The position numbers and the translations under genes are program-made. From contig NZ_DBMV01000040.1 of NCBI RefSeq assembly GCF_002298975.1, forward strand, positions 1-64,000: 64,000 nucleotides of DNA, written 5' to 3'. Below, piece after piece: positions 33,668 through 40,795 of the stretch (the first letter of the stretch is position 1; each line of letters begins with the position of its first letter). Under the pieces are notes generated by a model. That model was not told the DNA's origin. It did not search any database and saw nothing but the letters and a program-made list of their open reading frames with translations. Source of the DNA: Ralstonia sp. UBA689. Its GTDB lineage: Bacteria > Pseudomonadota > Gammaproteobacteria > Burkholderiales > Burkholderiaceae.

Positions 33668-33778
33668 GAGGCACTATCAAAATGATCCTGGCGTTGTTGT
33701 GTAGCCTGGCCGTACTTCAGTACTGTCCGCGGCCACACGCCTAGCCAGGACCGCTGTGCTTCATTTTGATAGTGCCTC
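33668..33778. repeat. 111-base palindromic element between the two ACP genes
   Basis: Perfect 18-base terminal inverted repeats GAGGCACTATCAAAATGA (33668-33685) and its complement (33761-33778). Inside, TCCTGGC (33686-33692) pairs with GCCAGGA (33744-33750), TGGCCG (33707-33712) with CGGCCA (33730-33735), and GTACT / AGTAC close the tip (33712-33723). The whole would fold into one long hairpin. It contains no gene. It is the only large gap in the overlapped operon. It looks like a small mobile palindrome (MITE- or REP-like), or else an RNA structure that divides the message. Confidence 0.8.
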
Positions 33779-33791
33779 TCATTCCGGACGA

Positions 33792-34049
33792 TTATTGTTG
33801 GCTCTTCACGAGTGCCGCGAGCGTATTCACCGAGCGGAAATATTCGCGCGTCTGTTCGTCGTTGGCGGCAATCGTCAATTGATAACGCTTGCGCAGCACG
33901 ATACCGATCTCCAATGCGTCGATGGAATCCAGGCCGATACCGTTGGTATCGAAGAGCGGGGCGTCGTCGTCGATGTCGGCTGGCGTCATGTCTTCCAGAT
34001 CGAGTGCCTCGATCAGGAGCTGCTTAATTTCGAGCTTCAAGGAATCCAT
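33792..34049 (-). CDS. apeE: Acyl carrier protein (ApeE-like)
   Basis: An 85-residue ACP beginning MDSLKLEIKQLLIEALDLEDMTPADIDDDAPLF. The carrier Ser is in GIGLDSIDALEIGIVLRKRY. It starts 26 bases inside the acyltransferase gene. It differs clearly from the ACP at 33388, as in other APE systems, where the two carriers have separate jobs. Confidence 0.95.
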   Translation of the reverse strand: MDSLKLEIKQLLIEALDLEDMTPADIDDDAPLFDTNGIGLDSIDALEIGIVLRKRYQLTIAANDEQTREYFRSVNTLAALVKSQQ

Positions 34050-34830
34050 ATTGCAGGAGGTGGTCGGTGATATGGGTTTCGATGCCCGAGGCGAGTGCCC
34101 GCGCGGCCAGCATGGCGGGGGCGTTCTCGGGTACGTATTGCGCGGCGCTGACGGGCTCCAGCACCGCCACTTTCATGTGGAACGTGCGCGGCGGCACGTC
34201 GTACCAGCGCATGGTCTTGGTGAAGGCGGGCGGGTTGCAGTCCATGAGCACGGGCACGATGGGGGCACCCACGTTGAGCGCCATGTGCGCGAAGCCGCGC
34301 GAGAACGGATGCAGGCGGTCCTTGGCCGGGCTGCGCGTGCCCTCGGGAAAGATGATCATGGTGTAGCCCGCAGCCAGTTGGTGCGCGCCGGCTTCCACCA
34401 GTTCGGTCGGGTCGGCATTGCTGATGTACTCGGCCGCGCGCACGATGCCCCAAAAGCACGGGTTACCCCAGTGCGCGTTCTTCACCACGCAGCACGCGCG
34501 CGGCGTGAGCGAGAGCAGCACCACCACGTCCAGATACGTCGGGTGATTGGCTACCACGATGGCCGGGCCGCCCGTGCGCAGGCGTTCCGCGCCCCGCACT
34601 TCCAGCGTCATCACGCGCATCCAGTGCAGCGAGCGCACCAGCGCGCGGAAGAACCAGTGGATGACGAATGTGACGGTGCGTTGCCGTGATGCACGGTGCG
34701 GCCACACCCAGGCGAGCGGAAACACCACGATCGAGAACAGCAGGCCGCAGACGCCGAAGACGGTAAAGGCCAGCCCGGTTGCCGCCAGGCGCTGAGCCTT
34801 GTCAAGGCGCGTGCTCAGTGTGGTTGCCAT
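34024..34830 (-). CDS. apeD: Lysophospholipid-type acyltransferase (ApeD-like)
   Basis: A 268-residue membrane-associated PlsC-family protein. The N-terminal span is GLAFTVFGVCGLLFSIVVFPLAWVW. The catalytic motif is VANHPTYLD (NHxxxxD), and the second block IIFPEGTRSPA is intact. It probably acylates the glycerol-like or sugar part that anchors the polyene. ATG 34830 overlaps the chain-length-factor gene by 16 bases; further ATGs at 34845 and 34857 are possible. Confidence 0.88.
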   Translation of the reverse strand: MATTLSTRLDKAQRLAATGLAFTVFGVCGLLFSIVVFPLAWVWPHRASRQRTVTFVIHWFFRALVRSLHWMRVMTLEVRGAERLRTGGPAIVVANHPTYLDVVVLLSLTPRACCVVKNAHWGNPCFWGIVRAAEYISNADPTELVEAGAHQLAAGYTMIIFPEGTRSPAKDRLHPFSRGFAHMALNVGAPIVPVLMDCNPPAFTKTMRWYDVPPRTFHMKVAVLEPVSAAQYVPENAPAMLAARALASGIETHITDHLLQYGFLEARN

Positions 34831-35522
34831 GGGCCCTCGCGCCATTGCCAAGTCCACGCGCCGTCGGCATGCCGCCAGGCGCTGGAGGTGCGGGACGCCA
34901 GGCAGTGCAGCACGGCCTGGCTTTGGGTTGTCATGCTGGCAGCGGCATCCTCAGTGGTGGCCGTGCCATGCGAGCACGCAAGGGAGGCCGATGCCGAGCC
35001 ATCGAGCAGGATGGCGAGTGCGCGTTCGTCGATCTCATCGGCCACGGCGCCAAAGCGTGGGTCGGCCGGCTCGTCGGCATAGACCAGCAGCACCGGCGAG
35101 GCGGGGTCCGACACGTACTGCGCATGGGCTTCGAGCAGCGCCAGCCCCAGCGTGGCCGGGCCGGCCGATACGGCAATCGCGGGCGAAGTGTCGCCGCGCG
35201 CGATGCTGAACACGCCGCTCATGGCGTTGAGCACGGACAGGCTGAATGCGGTGGGGGAGACCGGCTCGGCGTTTTCGATGTCGGCCAGGATGCCGGCGGT
35301 GCGGCGCAGTTCGCCATGCCGGGAGGCAAAGACAATGCGCGCCTGGGGCAGATCAGCCACGCAATCGTGTGCGACCTTGAGGGCACTTTTAGAGAGGGTG
35401 CTCAAGCGCCGCCGCACCATCGGCTCGATAAAGCCGATATCCGGCGACGACGCTGCATCGGAACCAATGGCAGGCCAGCAAGACCAGCGAGCGACCGGAA
35501 TTGTCCAGTGCAAATCGGGCAT
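34815..35522 (-). CDS. apeC: Ketosynthase chain-length factor (ApeC-like)
   Basis: A 235-residue short ketosynthase-like protein starting MPDLHWTIPVARWSCWP. Features are IGFIEPMVRRRLSTLSKSALKVAHDC, RIVFASRHGELRRTAGIL, and PTAFSLSVLNAMSGVFSIARGD, where a true ketosynthase would have its Cys. The lack of that Cys and the short length fit the Ketoacyl-synt_2 chain-length-factor family. It partners ApeO. It is the first gene of the APE operon, about 200 bases from a candidate promoter. Confidence 0.9.
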   Translation of the reverse strand: MPDLHWTIPVARWSCWPAIGSDAASSPDIGFIEPMVRRRLSTLSKSALKVAHDCVADLPQARIVFASRHGELRRTAGILADIENAEPVSPTAFSLSVLNAMSGVFSIARGDTSPAIAVSAGPATLGLALLEAHAQYVSDPASPVLLVYADEPADPRFGAVADEIDERALAILLDGSASASLACSHGTATTEDAAASMTTQSQAVLHCLASRTSSAWRHADGAWTWQWREGPWQPH

Positions 35523-36041
35523 ATCGGTGTTCGCGTATGGAGCATTGCCGGGTGGCCGCAGCGTGGTGCGGCGCCCAGCGCGGGGCGGCGGTCGCGCATC
35601 ACGGCCACGCTTGCCTTCACCCGATTCGCTCTCGTTGTTTTCGATTGATCTGGGTGAACGCGCGGGCCGTTATTCTCGGCCGATTCTCTCTTTCAAAACG
35701 CTTGCTATTCCCCAACCCCGGGCCGAATCATACTGAAAAACCCCCTCGGAAAACAACCACTTGCAAGACTTCGTGTCACGCGCACGACTGGGTGAAACGG
35801 CAGATGATTTTGTTGTTACCGGTTCATCAAAATCGGGTATTTGGGCAGATCCCGTGTTGGCCAAACCAGGATTGAAACGGGTGTTTTAATCCTTTCGGTC
35901 AGGTCGTGAAGTGGTTGGCTGTATTGGGGCGATAGCGATGTCTTTACGATCCGCTCAGGGTGTCTGTGCGCCGGGCAGTGCAACAACTTGAGGGCATCTA
36001 GGCAGCGAGTCACCACTGACATAGGCCAAGTCTGATTGTTG
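35523..36041. promoter_or_regulatory. Leader region of the APE operon and end of fliR
   Basis: No gene is supported in this 519-base, comparatively AT-rich gap. It holds the candidate APE promoter (35727-35756). A 10+10 near-perfect palindrome GGATTGAAAC-GGGT-GTTTTAATCC is at 35869-35892, one mismatch in the arms. Since fliR also reads leftward, fliR transcripts could run into the APE operon unless stopped here; no T-tailed terminator was found. Confidence 0.5.
35727..35756 (-). promoter_or_regulatory. Candidate sigma-70 promoter of the APE operon
   Basis: Minus strand: TTGTTT, 18 bases, TATGAT. The -10 box is one base from TATAAT, the -35 has TTG. It would give a leader of about 200 bases before apeC. 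Confidence 0.5.
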
Positions 36042-36836
36042 TCAGCGAGGTGCCGCCCCAAACTGCCCAAACGCCCGCCCACTCAACTCCAGCGCATTCA
36101 TCACCGAACGTTCCACCACCGGCGCCAGCGAGGTCATCATCACCGTCACCAGCATCAGCCCCACCACCAGCGTGGCGGAGATGCCCACGGCAAACGGGTT
36201 GAGCGCCTGCGCCGTGCGCGAGAGCACCGCAAAGGCCAGGTTGACGACCAGCATGATGGCGATGATCGGCAGGGCGATGCGCAAGGCCAGTGCAAACAGC
36301 ACGGTGCCGCCGTCGGCGAGTGTCTGCCAGCCCGGGTTGGCCAGTGGCGAGGCAGAGACGGGCAGGGCGGTGAAGCTGTCGAACAGGGCGTGTAGCAGCA
36401 CGAGATGGCCGTCGCCGGCAATGAAGGCGGTGATGGCGGTGAGGCTGATGAAGCGGCCGAGCAGCATGCTGCTTTCGGTCTGCGTCGGGTCCAGCAGGGT
36501 GGCAAAGCCCAGCCCCATCTGTATCGACATCACCTCGCCCGCGCCGCTGATGGCCGCGAACACGAGCTGCACGCAAAACCCCAGCGACAGGCCGATCGCC
36601 ACCTGCAGCAGCGTGATCCACAACCCCTCATACGACCCGACCGACACACCAGGCGGCACCGGCAGCAGGGGCGCCAGCGCCACCGTGATGATCACGCCAA
36701 AGGCCACCTTGATCGACATCGGCACTTCGGTGTTGGCAAACGGCGGCGCCATGGCGATGAATGCCAGCACACGCACCAGCGGCCACCAGTACATGGCAAT
36801 CCAGCCGTTGAGTTGGGCGGCGGTGAACTGGATCAT
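36042..36836 (-). CDS. fliR: FliR, flagellar export gate protein
   Basis: A 264-residue membrane protein beginning MIQFTAAQLNGWIAMYWWPLVRVLAFIAMAPPF. Several hydrophobic spans follow, for example VAFGVIITVALAPLL, LLQVAIGLSLGFCVQLVFAAISGAGEVMSIQMGLGFATLLDP and IALPIIAIMLVVNLAFAVLSRTAQALNPFAVG. The GExxxxQMGLGFA segment is a family signature. It forms the export gate with FliP and FliQ. It is the last gene of the fliLMNOPQR operon, separated from fliQ by a palindromic repeat. Confidence 0.96.
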   Translation of the reverse strand: MIQFTAAQLNGWIAMYWWPLVRVLAFIAMAPPFANTEVPMSIKVAFGVIITVALAPLLPVPPGVSVGSYEGLWITLLQVAIGLSLGFCVQLVFAAISGAGEVMSIQMGLGFATLLDPTQTESSMLLGRFISLTAITAFIAGDGHLVLLHALFDSFTALPVSASPLANPGWQTLADGGTVLFALALRIALPIIAIMLVVNLAFAVLSRTAQALNPFAVGISATLVVGLMLVTVMMTSLAPVVERSVMNALELSGRAFGQFGAAPR

Positions 36837-36846
36837 GGCGAGATTT

Positions 36847-36932
36847 CGTCGTTCCCGCGCAGGCGGGAACCCAGCGACTTGTTCGTCCTGATGAAATCAG
36901 GACACTGGGTCCCCGCCTTCGCGGGGGCGACG
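36847..36932. repeat. Cloverleaf-like palindromic repeat between fliQ and fliR
   Basis: An outer stem CGTCG / CGACG (36847-36851 and 36928-36932) and CCCAG / CTGGG (36870-36874 and 36905-36909) enclose three perfect hairpins. These are GTTCCCGC-gcag-GCGGGAAC (36851-36870), GTCCTGAT-gaa-ATCAGGAC (36885-36903) and CCCCGC-cttc-GCGGGG (36911-36926). It resembles the GGGAATCCAG-type REP repeats common between genes in beta-proteobacteria. It fills the only large gap in fliOPQR. Confidence 0.75.
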
Positions 36933-36947
36933 GCGTTGGGAGGCATC

Positions 36948-37217
36948 TCAGTTGATGTAGTTCGGGATGTTGGTGAGCACATCGCGCGTGTAGTCGACGA
37001 TCACGCTCACGATCCACGGCCCGGCCAGGACCATGGTGGCGGCTACGGCCACCAGCTTTGGGATGAACGACAGCGATTGCTCGTTCAACTGCGTGGCGGC
37101 CTGGAACACCGCCACCAGCAGGCCGACCACGAGCGAGACAAGCAGCATCGGCGCGCCTACCATCATGGCAACCTGCATGGCCCGGCGGGCCATGTCGAGA
37201 ACGTACTCAGGCGTCAT
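36948..37217 (-). CDS. fliQ: FliQ, flagellar export gate protein
   Basis: An 89-residue protein with two membrane spans (VAMMVGAPMLLVSLVVGLLVAVFQAATQLNEQ and LVAVAATMVLAGPWIVSVIVDYTRD). It starts MTPEYVLDMARRAMQV, the standard FliQ N-terminus, and has the family length. It is part of the FliP5Q4R1 export gate. It starts 10 bases after fliP. Confidence 0.97.
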   Translation of the reverse strand: MTPEYVLDMARRAMQVAMMVGAPMLLVSLVVGLLVAVFQAATQLNEQSLSFIPKLVAVAATMVLAGPWIVSVIVDYTRDVLTNIPNYIN

Positions 37218-37227
37218 CGTGGCCTCC

Positions 37228-37977
37228 TTATTGCGTGAAGCTCTGGGCCAGCGAGCCCAGCAACAGGTGCCAGCCGTCCACCAGCACGAACAGCATGATC
37301 TTGAACGGCAGCGAGAAGATCGACGGCGTGACCATCATCATCCCCATCGACATCAGCACCGCCGCCACCACGATATCGATCACCAGGAACGGGATGAAGA
37401 TGGCAAACCCGATCTGGAATGCGCTCTTGAGCTCGCTGGTGACGAAGGCGGGGATGAGCGCGCGCATTGGCGTCTGCTCGGGGCTGGCGATGGGCGGCAT
37501 GTTGCCCATCTTGACGAACAGGGCGAGGTCCGGCTCGCGGGTCTGCTTGAGCATGAACTGGCGCAGCGGCGTGGCGGCGGTGTCCATGGCCTGCTCGACG
37601 GTGATCTTGTTGTCGCGCAGCGGCACGTAGGCATCGGTGTAGACCGTGTCGAGCACCGGATGCATCACGAAGAACGTGAGGAACAGCGCCAGCCCGATCA
37701 GCACCTGGTTGGGCGGCGTGGTTTGCGTGCCCAGCGCGTGGCGCAGCAGCGACAGCACGATGATGATGCGCGTGAAGCTGCTCATCATCAGGATGATGGC
37801 CGGCAGGAAACCCAGCGAGGTCAGGAAGATCAGCGTCTGGACCGGCAGCGAATAGCTCTGGCCGCCTGCGGTGCCCGTGAGCAGCGGAAAACCCGGTTGC
37901 GACTGCGCGAACACGGCGGGTGCTGCGCACAGCAACGTCAGGGCGATCAGCCAACGGAAGAGGGCGCGCACGTTCAT
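37228..37977 (-). CDS. fliP: FliP, flagellar export gate protein
   Basis: A 249-residue membrane protein. ATG 37977 overlaps the fliO stop (ATGA). The cleavable signal is MNVRALFRWLIALTLLCAAPAVFA. The family signatures are SFTRIIIVLSLLRHALGTQTTPPNQVLIGLALFLTFFVM and PAFVTSELKSAFQIGFAIFIPFLVIDIVVAAVLMSMGMMM. It is the main gate subunit. Confidence 0.97.
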   Translation of the reverse strand: MNVRALFRWLIALTLLCAAPAVFAQSQPGFPLLTGTAGGQSYSLPVQTLIFLTSLGFLPAIILMMSSFTRIIIVLSLLRHALGTQTTPPNQVLIGLALFLTFFVMHPVLDTVYTDAYVPLRDNKITVEQAMDTAATPLRQFMLKQTREPDLALFVKMGNMPPIASPEQTPMRALIPAFVTSELKSAFQIGFAIFIPFLVIDIVVAAVLMSMGMMMVTPSIFSLPFKIMLFVLVDGWHLLLGSLAQSFTQ

Positions 37978-38378
37978 TCCGACTTCCCCGTGGTGCCGGT
38001 GAAGCGGCGCTTGAGCTGGATGGCCAGCGCATCGGAAAAGGAGGGCGCCTTGGTGCCCGTCGTGCCATCGCCGGCGTCGGACGCGGCCGGGTCGGGATCG
38101 GCGGGGCGCGGCATCGTGTGCAGCGTCTGCACGTGCTGCTGCGTGACGCCCAGCACGAGCCACGTGCCTTCCACGTCCACCACCACGACCTTCTCGCGTG
38201 CGCCCAGCATCTGCTGCGCCACCACGGTGAGGACCTGGCTGCGGCGCCTGCCTGGGCCCATGGGGCCCATGCCTGCGCGTTGCTGCAGCCGGCGCAGCAG
38301 CCAGCCGGCTGCCACGATCATGGCCAGGACTACGAACAGCCCGCCGAAGGTGCGGGCCCAATCAACTGCATGGTTCAT
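37974..38378 (-). CDS. fliO: FliO, export gate assembly protein
   Basis: A 134-residue protein with one N-terminal span (TFGGLFVVLAMIVAAGWLLRRLQQ). A cytoplasmic domain follows with LTVVAQQMLGAREKVVVVDVEGTWLVLGVTQQHVQTLHTM, the FliO core. FliO helps FliP assemble. It lies between fliN (57-base gap) and fliP (4-base overlap). Confidence 0.93.
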   Translation of the reverse strand: MNHAVDWARTFGGLFVVLAMIVAAGWLLRRLQQRAGMGPMGPGRRRSQVLTVVAQQMLGAREKVVVVDVEGTWLVLGVTQQHVQTLHTMPRPADPDPAASDAGDGTTGTKAPSFSDALAIQLKRRFTGTTGKSE

Positions 38379-38435
38379 TTCAACACCTTGCCCGGGGGGA
38401 GCAGCGGTTGCGCAGGGTGTACATCAAACCGGTTT

Positions 38436-38885
38436 TTAGCGGTTCAACTTACGGATGCGTTCGGACGGCGTGATGATGTCGGTCAGGCGGATACCGAACT
38501 TCTCATTGACCACCACCACTTCGCCTTGGGCGATCAGGTAGCCGTTGACCAGCACGTCCATCGGCTCGCCGGCCAGCGCGTCGAGCTCGACCACCGAGCC
38601 CTGCGCCAGTTGCAGCAGGTTCTTGATGGGCACCTTGGTGCGGCCCAGCTCCACCGTCAACTGCACGGGGATGTCCAGGATCATGTCGATGTCGTTGCGC
38701 GTGCCGCTGCCCAGTCCGTCGGCCGTCAGCGGCTTGAACACCGGGCTGGCCTCGGCGGGAGCGGCCGCCGGCGGGTTTGCGGCGGCGCGCTGTGCAGCTT
38801 CCAGGGCCATGGCCTCTTCCATCGTCATCTCGACGTCGATATCGTCGGCGCTGGTTTCGGGGTTCATGGTCGGTTCAGTTGTCAT
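38436..38885 (-). CDS. fliN: FliN, C-ring switch protein
   Basis: A 149-residue protein. After an acidic N-terminus (ETSADDIDVEMTMEEAMALEAA) comes the SpoA domain: IDMILDIPVQLTVELGRTKVPIKNLLQLAQGSVVELDALAGEPMDVLVNGYLIAQGEVVVVNEKFGIRLTDIITPSER. FliN, FliM and FliG form the rotor switch. The start overlaps the end of fliM by 11 bases. Confidence 0.97.
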   Translation of the reverse strand: MTTEPTMNPETSADDIDVEMTMEEAMALEAAQRAAANPPAAAPAEASPVFKPLTADGLGSGTRNDIDMILDIPVQLTVELGRTKVPIKNLLQLAQGSVVELDALAGEPMDVLVNGYLIAQGEVVVVNEKFGIRLTDIITPSERIRKLNR

Positions 38886-39882
38886 CGTCAGACTCCGTGG
38901 CAGACTCGCTGCCGCTCATATTCAGCATGCGGTTGACCCGCAGCGCGTATTGGCCGTTGAAGGTGCCGTAGTTGCATTCCATGACGGGCACGCCGTCCAC
39001 CTTGGCGGTCACCAAATCGTCCAGCTCGACGGGAATCACGTCGCCCGCCTTCATGTTCACGATATCGGCGAACCGCACCTTGGCCGTGGCGAGGTCGGCA
39101 ATCAGCTCCACCTCGGCGGTCTGCACCTGCTGCGAGAGCAGCCGCAACCAGCGCTTGTCCACTTCCAGCGCCTCGCCCTGGATGGCGGAGGTGAGCCGGT
39201 CGCGGATCGGCTCGATCATGGTGTAGGGCATGCAGATGTGCACGTCGCCGCCGTTGCTGCCCAGCTCCACGCTGAAGCTGGTCGTGATCACCACCTCATT
39301 GGGCGTGGCCACGTTGGCGAACTCGGTGTGCATCTCCATGCGCAGCGCTTCGAACTCGATCGGATACACCGGCTGCCAGGCCTTGGCGTAGTGCTCGAAC
39401 ACGAGCTGCAGCATGCGCTGGATGATGCGCTGCTCGACATCCGTAAAGTCGCGGCCTTCCACGCGCATGTGAAAGCGCCCGTCGCCGCCGAAGAGGTTGT
39501 CGACCACCAGGAAGATCAGGTTGGGGTCGAACACGAACAGCGCCGTGCCGCGCAGCGGCTTGACGTGCACGAGGTTCAGCGAGGTGGGCACCACCAGGTT
39601 GCGGATGAACTCGCTGTACTTCTGCACCTTCACCGGGCCGACGGAGATCTCCGCGTTGCGTCGCATGAAGTTGAACAGCCCGATGCGCCAGTTGCGCGCG
39701 AACCGCTCGTTGATGATCTCCAGCGTGGGCATCCGCCCACGGACGATGCGCTCCTGGGAGCCCAGGTTGTAGACGCGTACGCCTGACGGGTCGGCCTCGG
39801 CGGGTTCCTCGTCCACCTCGTCGGAGACGCCCTTGAGGAGCGCGTCGATCTCCTCCTGGGAAAGAAACTCTTCCTTGAGCAT
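38875..39882 (-). CDS. fliM: FliM, C-ring switch protein
   Basis: A 335-residue protein. The N-terminal LSQEEIDALLKGVSDE is the CheY-P binding peptide. The middle CheC-like domain begins with the conserved ERIVRGRMPTLEIINERFARNWRIGLFNFMRR; the C-terminal SpoA domain contains VPVMECNYGTFNGQYALRVNRML. It starts one base after the fliL stop. Confidence 0.98.
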   Translation of the reverse strand: MLKEEFLSQEEIDALLKGVSDEVDEEPAEADPSGVRVYNLGSQERIVRGRMPTLEIINERFARNWRIGLFNFMRRNAEISVGPVKVQKYSEFIRNLVVPTSLNLVHVKPLRGTALFVFDPNLIFLVVDNLFGGDGRFHMRVEGRDFTDVEQRIIQRMLQLVFEHYAKAWQPVYPIEFEALRMEMHTEFANVATPNEVVITTSFSVELGSNGGDVHICMPYTMIEPIRDRLTSAIQGEALEVDKRWLRLLSQQVQTAEVELIADLATAKVRFADIVNMKAGDVIPVELDDLVTAKVDGVPVMECNYGTFNGQYALRVNRMLNMSGSESATESDDDN

Positions 39883-39883
39883 G

Positions 39884-40384
39884 TCACTGGATCACAAAGT
39901 TGGTGAACAGGACGTCAGCCACCGGCGATTCCTTGCCGACAGCCTTGAACACCTGGTCACACTGTTCGACGATTTCCTTGGCCAACTTGGCTTTGCCCTC
40001 GGCCGGATACAACTCGGTGGGTGTCTTGCTGGCCAGGAGCGTCAGAACCCGGCTGCGCAGCTCGGGCGTGTAGGTCTTGATGGCTTCTTCGGCGTGCTTG
40101 TCGAAGCTCTTGAAGGTGATGCCGACTTGCAGGTAGCGGTCGTTGCCTTCCTCGGGCTGGAGGTTGACGGTCAGGGTATCCATTGCCACGAACACCGGCT
40201 CCTTGGGCTTGGCCGGTCCGGCGGCGGATGCCGCGTGGTTGCCGCCTCCCAGGAAGAACCACGCGGCCGCGCCACCCATGCCGATCAGCACAAGCAGGAT
40301 CAGGATGATCAGCAGCAGCTTGGTAGAGCCACCTTTGGCAGGGGCAGGGGCGGCAGCAGTGGTGGTGGCAGCGGCTTCAGCCAT
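39884..40384 (-). CDS. fliL: FliL, basal body and stator-associated protein
   Basis: A 166-residue protein from ATG 40384. The single inner-membrane span is LLLIILILLVLIGMGGAAAWFFLG (about residues 24-47), then a periplasmic domain VFVAMDTLTVNLQPEEGNDRYLQVGITFKSFD ending SPVADVLFTNFVIQ. FliL surrounds and supports the stators. It is the first gene of the fliLMNOPQR operon. An in-frame extension to 40459 is unlikely. Confidence 0.95.
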   Translation of the reverse strand: MAEAAATTTAAAPAPAKGGSTKLLLIILILLVLIGMGGAAAWFFLGGGNHAASAAGPAKPKEPVFVAMDTLTVNLQPEEGNDRYLQVGITFKSFDKHAEEAIKTYTPELRSRVLTLLASKTPTELYPAEGKAKLAKEIVEQCDQVFKAVGKESPVADVLFTNFVIQ

Positions 40385-40795
40385 GGGGATCACTCGGAGG
40401 CTAGGGGGGGGTGGGCCTTCCCGGCTCGAAAAATGCGGAGTCGGGTTCTCGGATGGCATTCTTCCTCAGCTCTGTCCAGCTCATTCCGGCAAGAAACGCG
40501 GTCAATCCTGCTTATCTCGGGGGTTTGCGGCGGGTTGGACGTGTCGTCCCCGTCAATAAAAGTGACGTACTAAGCACTATTTGGTGGGATAGCCGGCCGC
40601 CAAGCGCTTTCCCAAGCGCCTTGCCAGCCGGCCCCCTGCACAAAAGTGATGCCTGCCCGAAAGATTTGCCGGCGCGTGCCGTTGTAGTTGGCAGTCGCTG
40701 CTCGTTGGCACCGGACATGTTCGGCGCCCGTGCGTGAATGCGTTGCCTTGCCGGAAGCCGTCTTGAACTCCTTGCCCTTCTTTCCCCACGCTGCC
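40385..40795. promoter_or_regulatory. Divergent region between fliL and the GGDEF-EAL gene
   Basis: No separate gene is supported. The promoters of the fliL operon and the cyclic-di-GMP gene must lie here. A short palindrome CGTCA-ATAAAAG-TGACG (40551-40567) lies in an AT-rich patch and could be an operator. No clear FliA box was found. Confidence 0.4.

Noticed and set aside
35869..35892. GGATTGAAAC resembling the end of a CRISPR repeat
   Set aside because: Only one copy, no spacers and no cas genes; it is one arm of a local palindrome.
35670..36082. Small frames in the fliR-apeC gap
   Set aside because: No ribosome site, no recognisable features and poor codon pattern.
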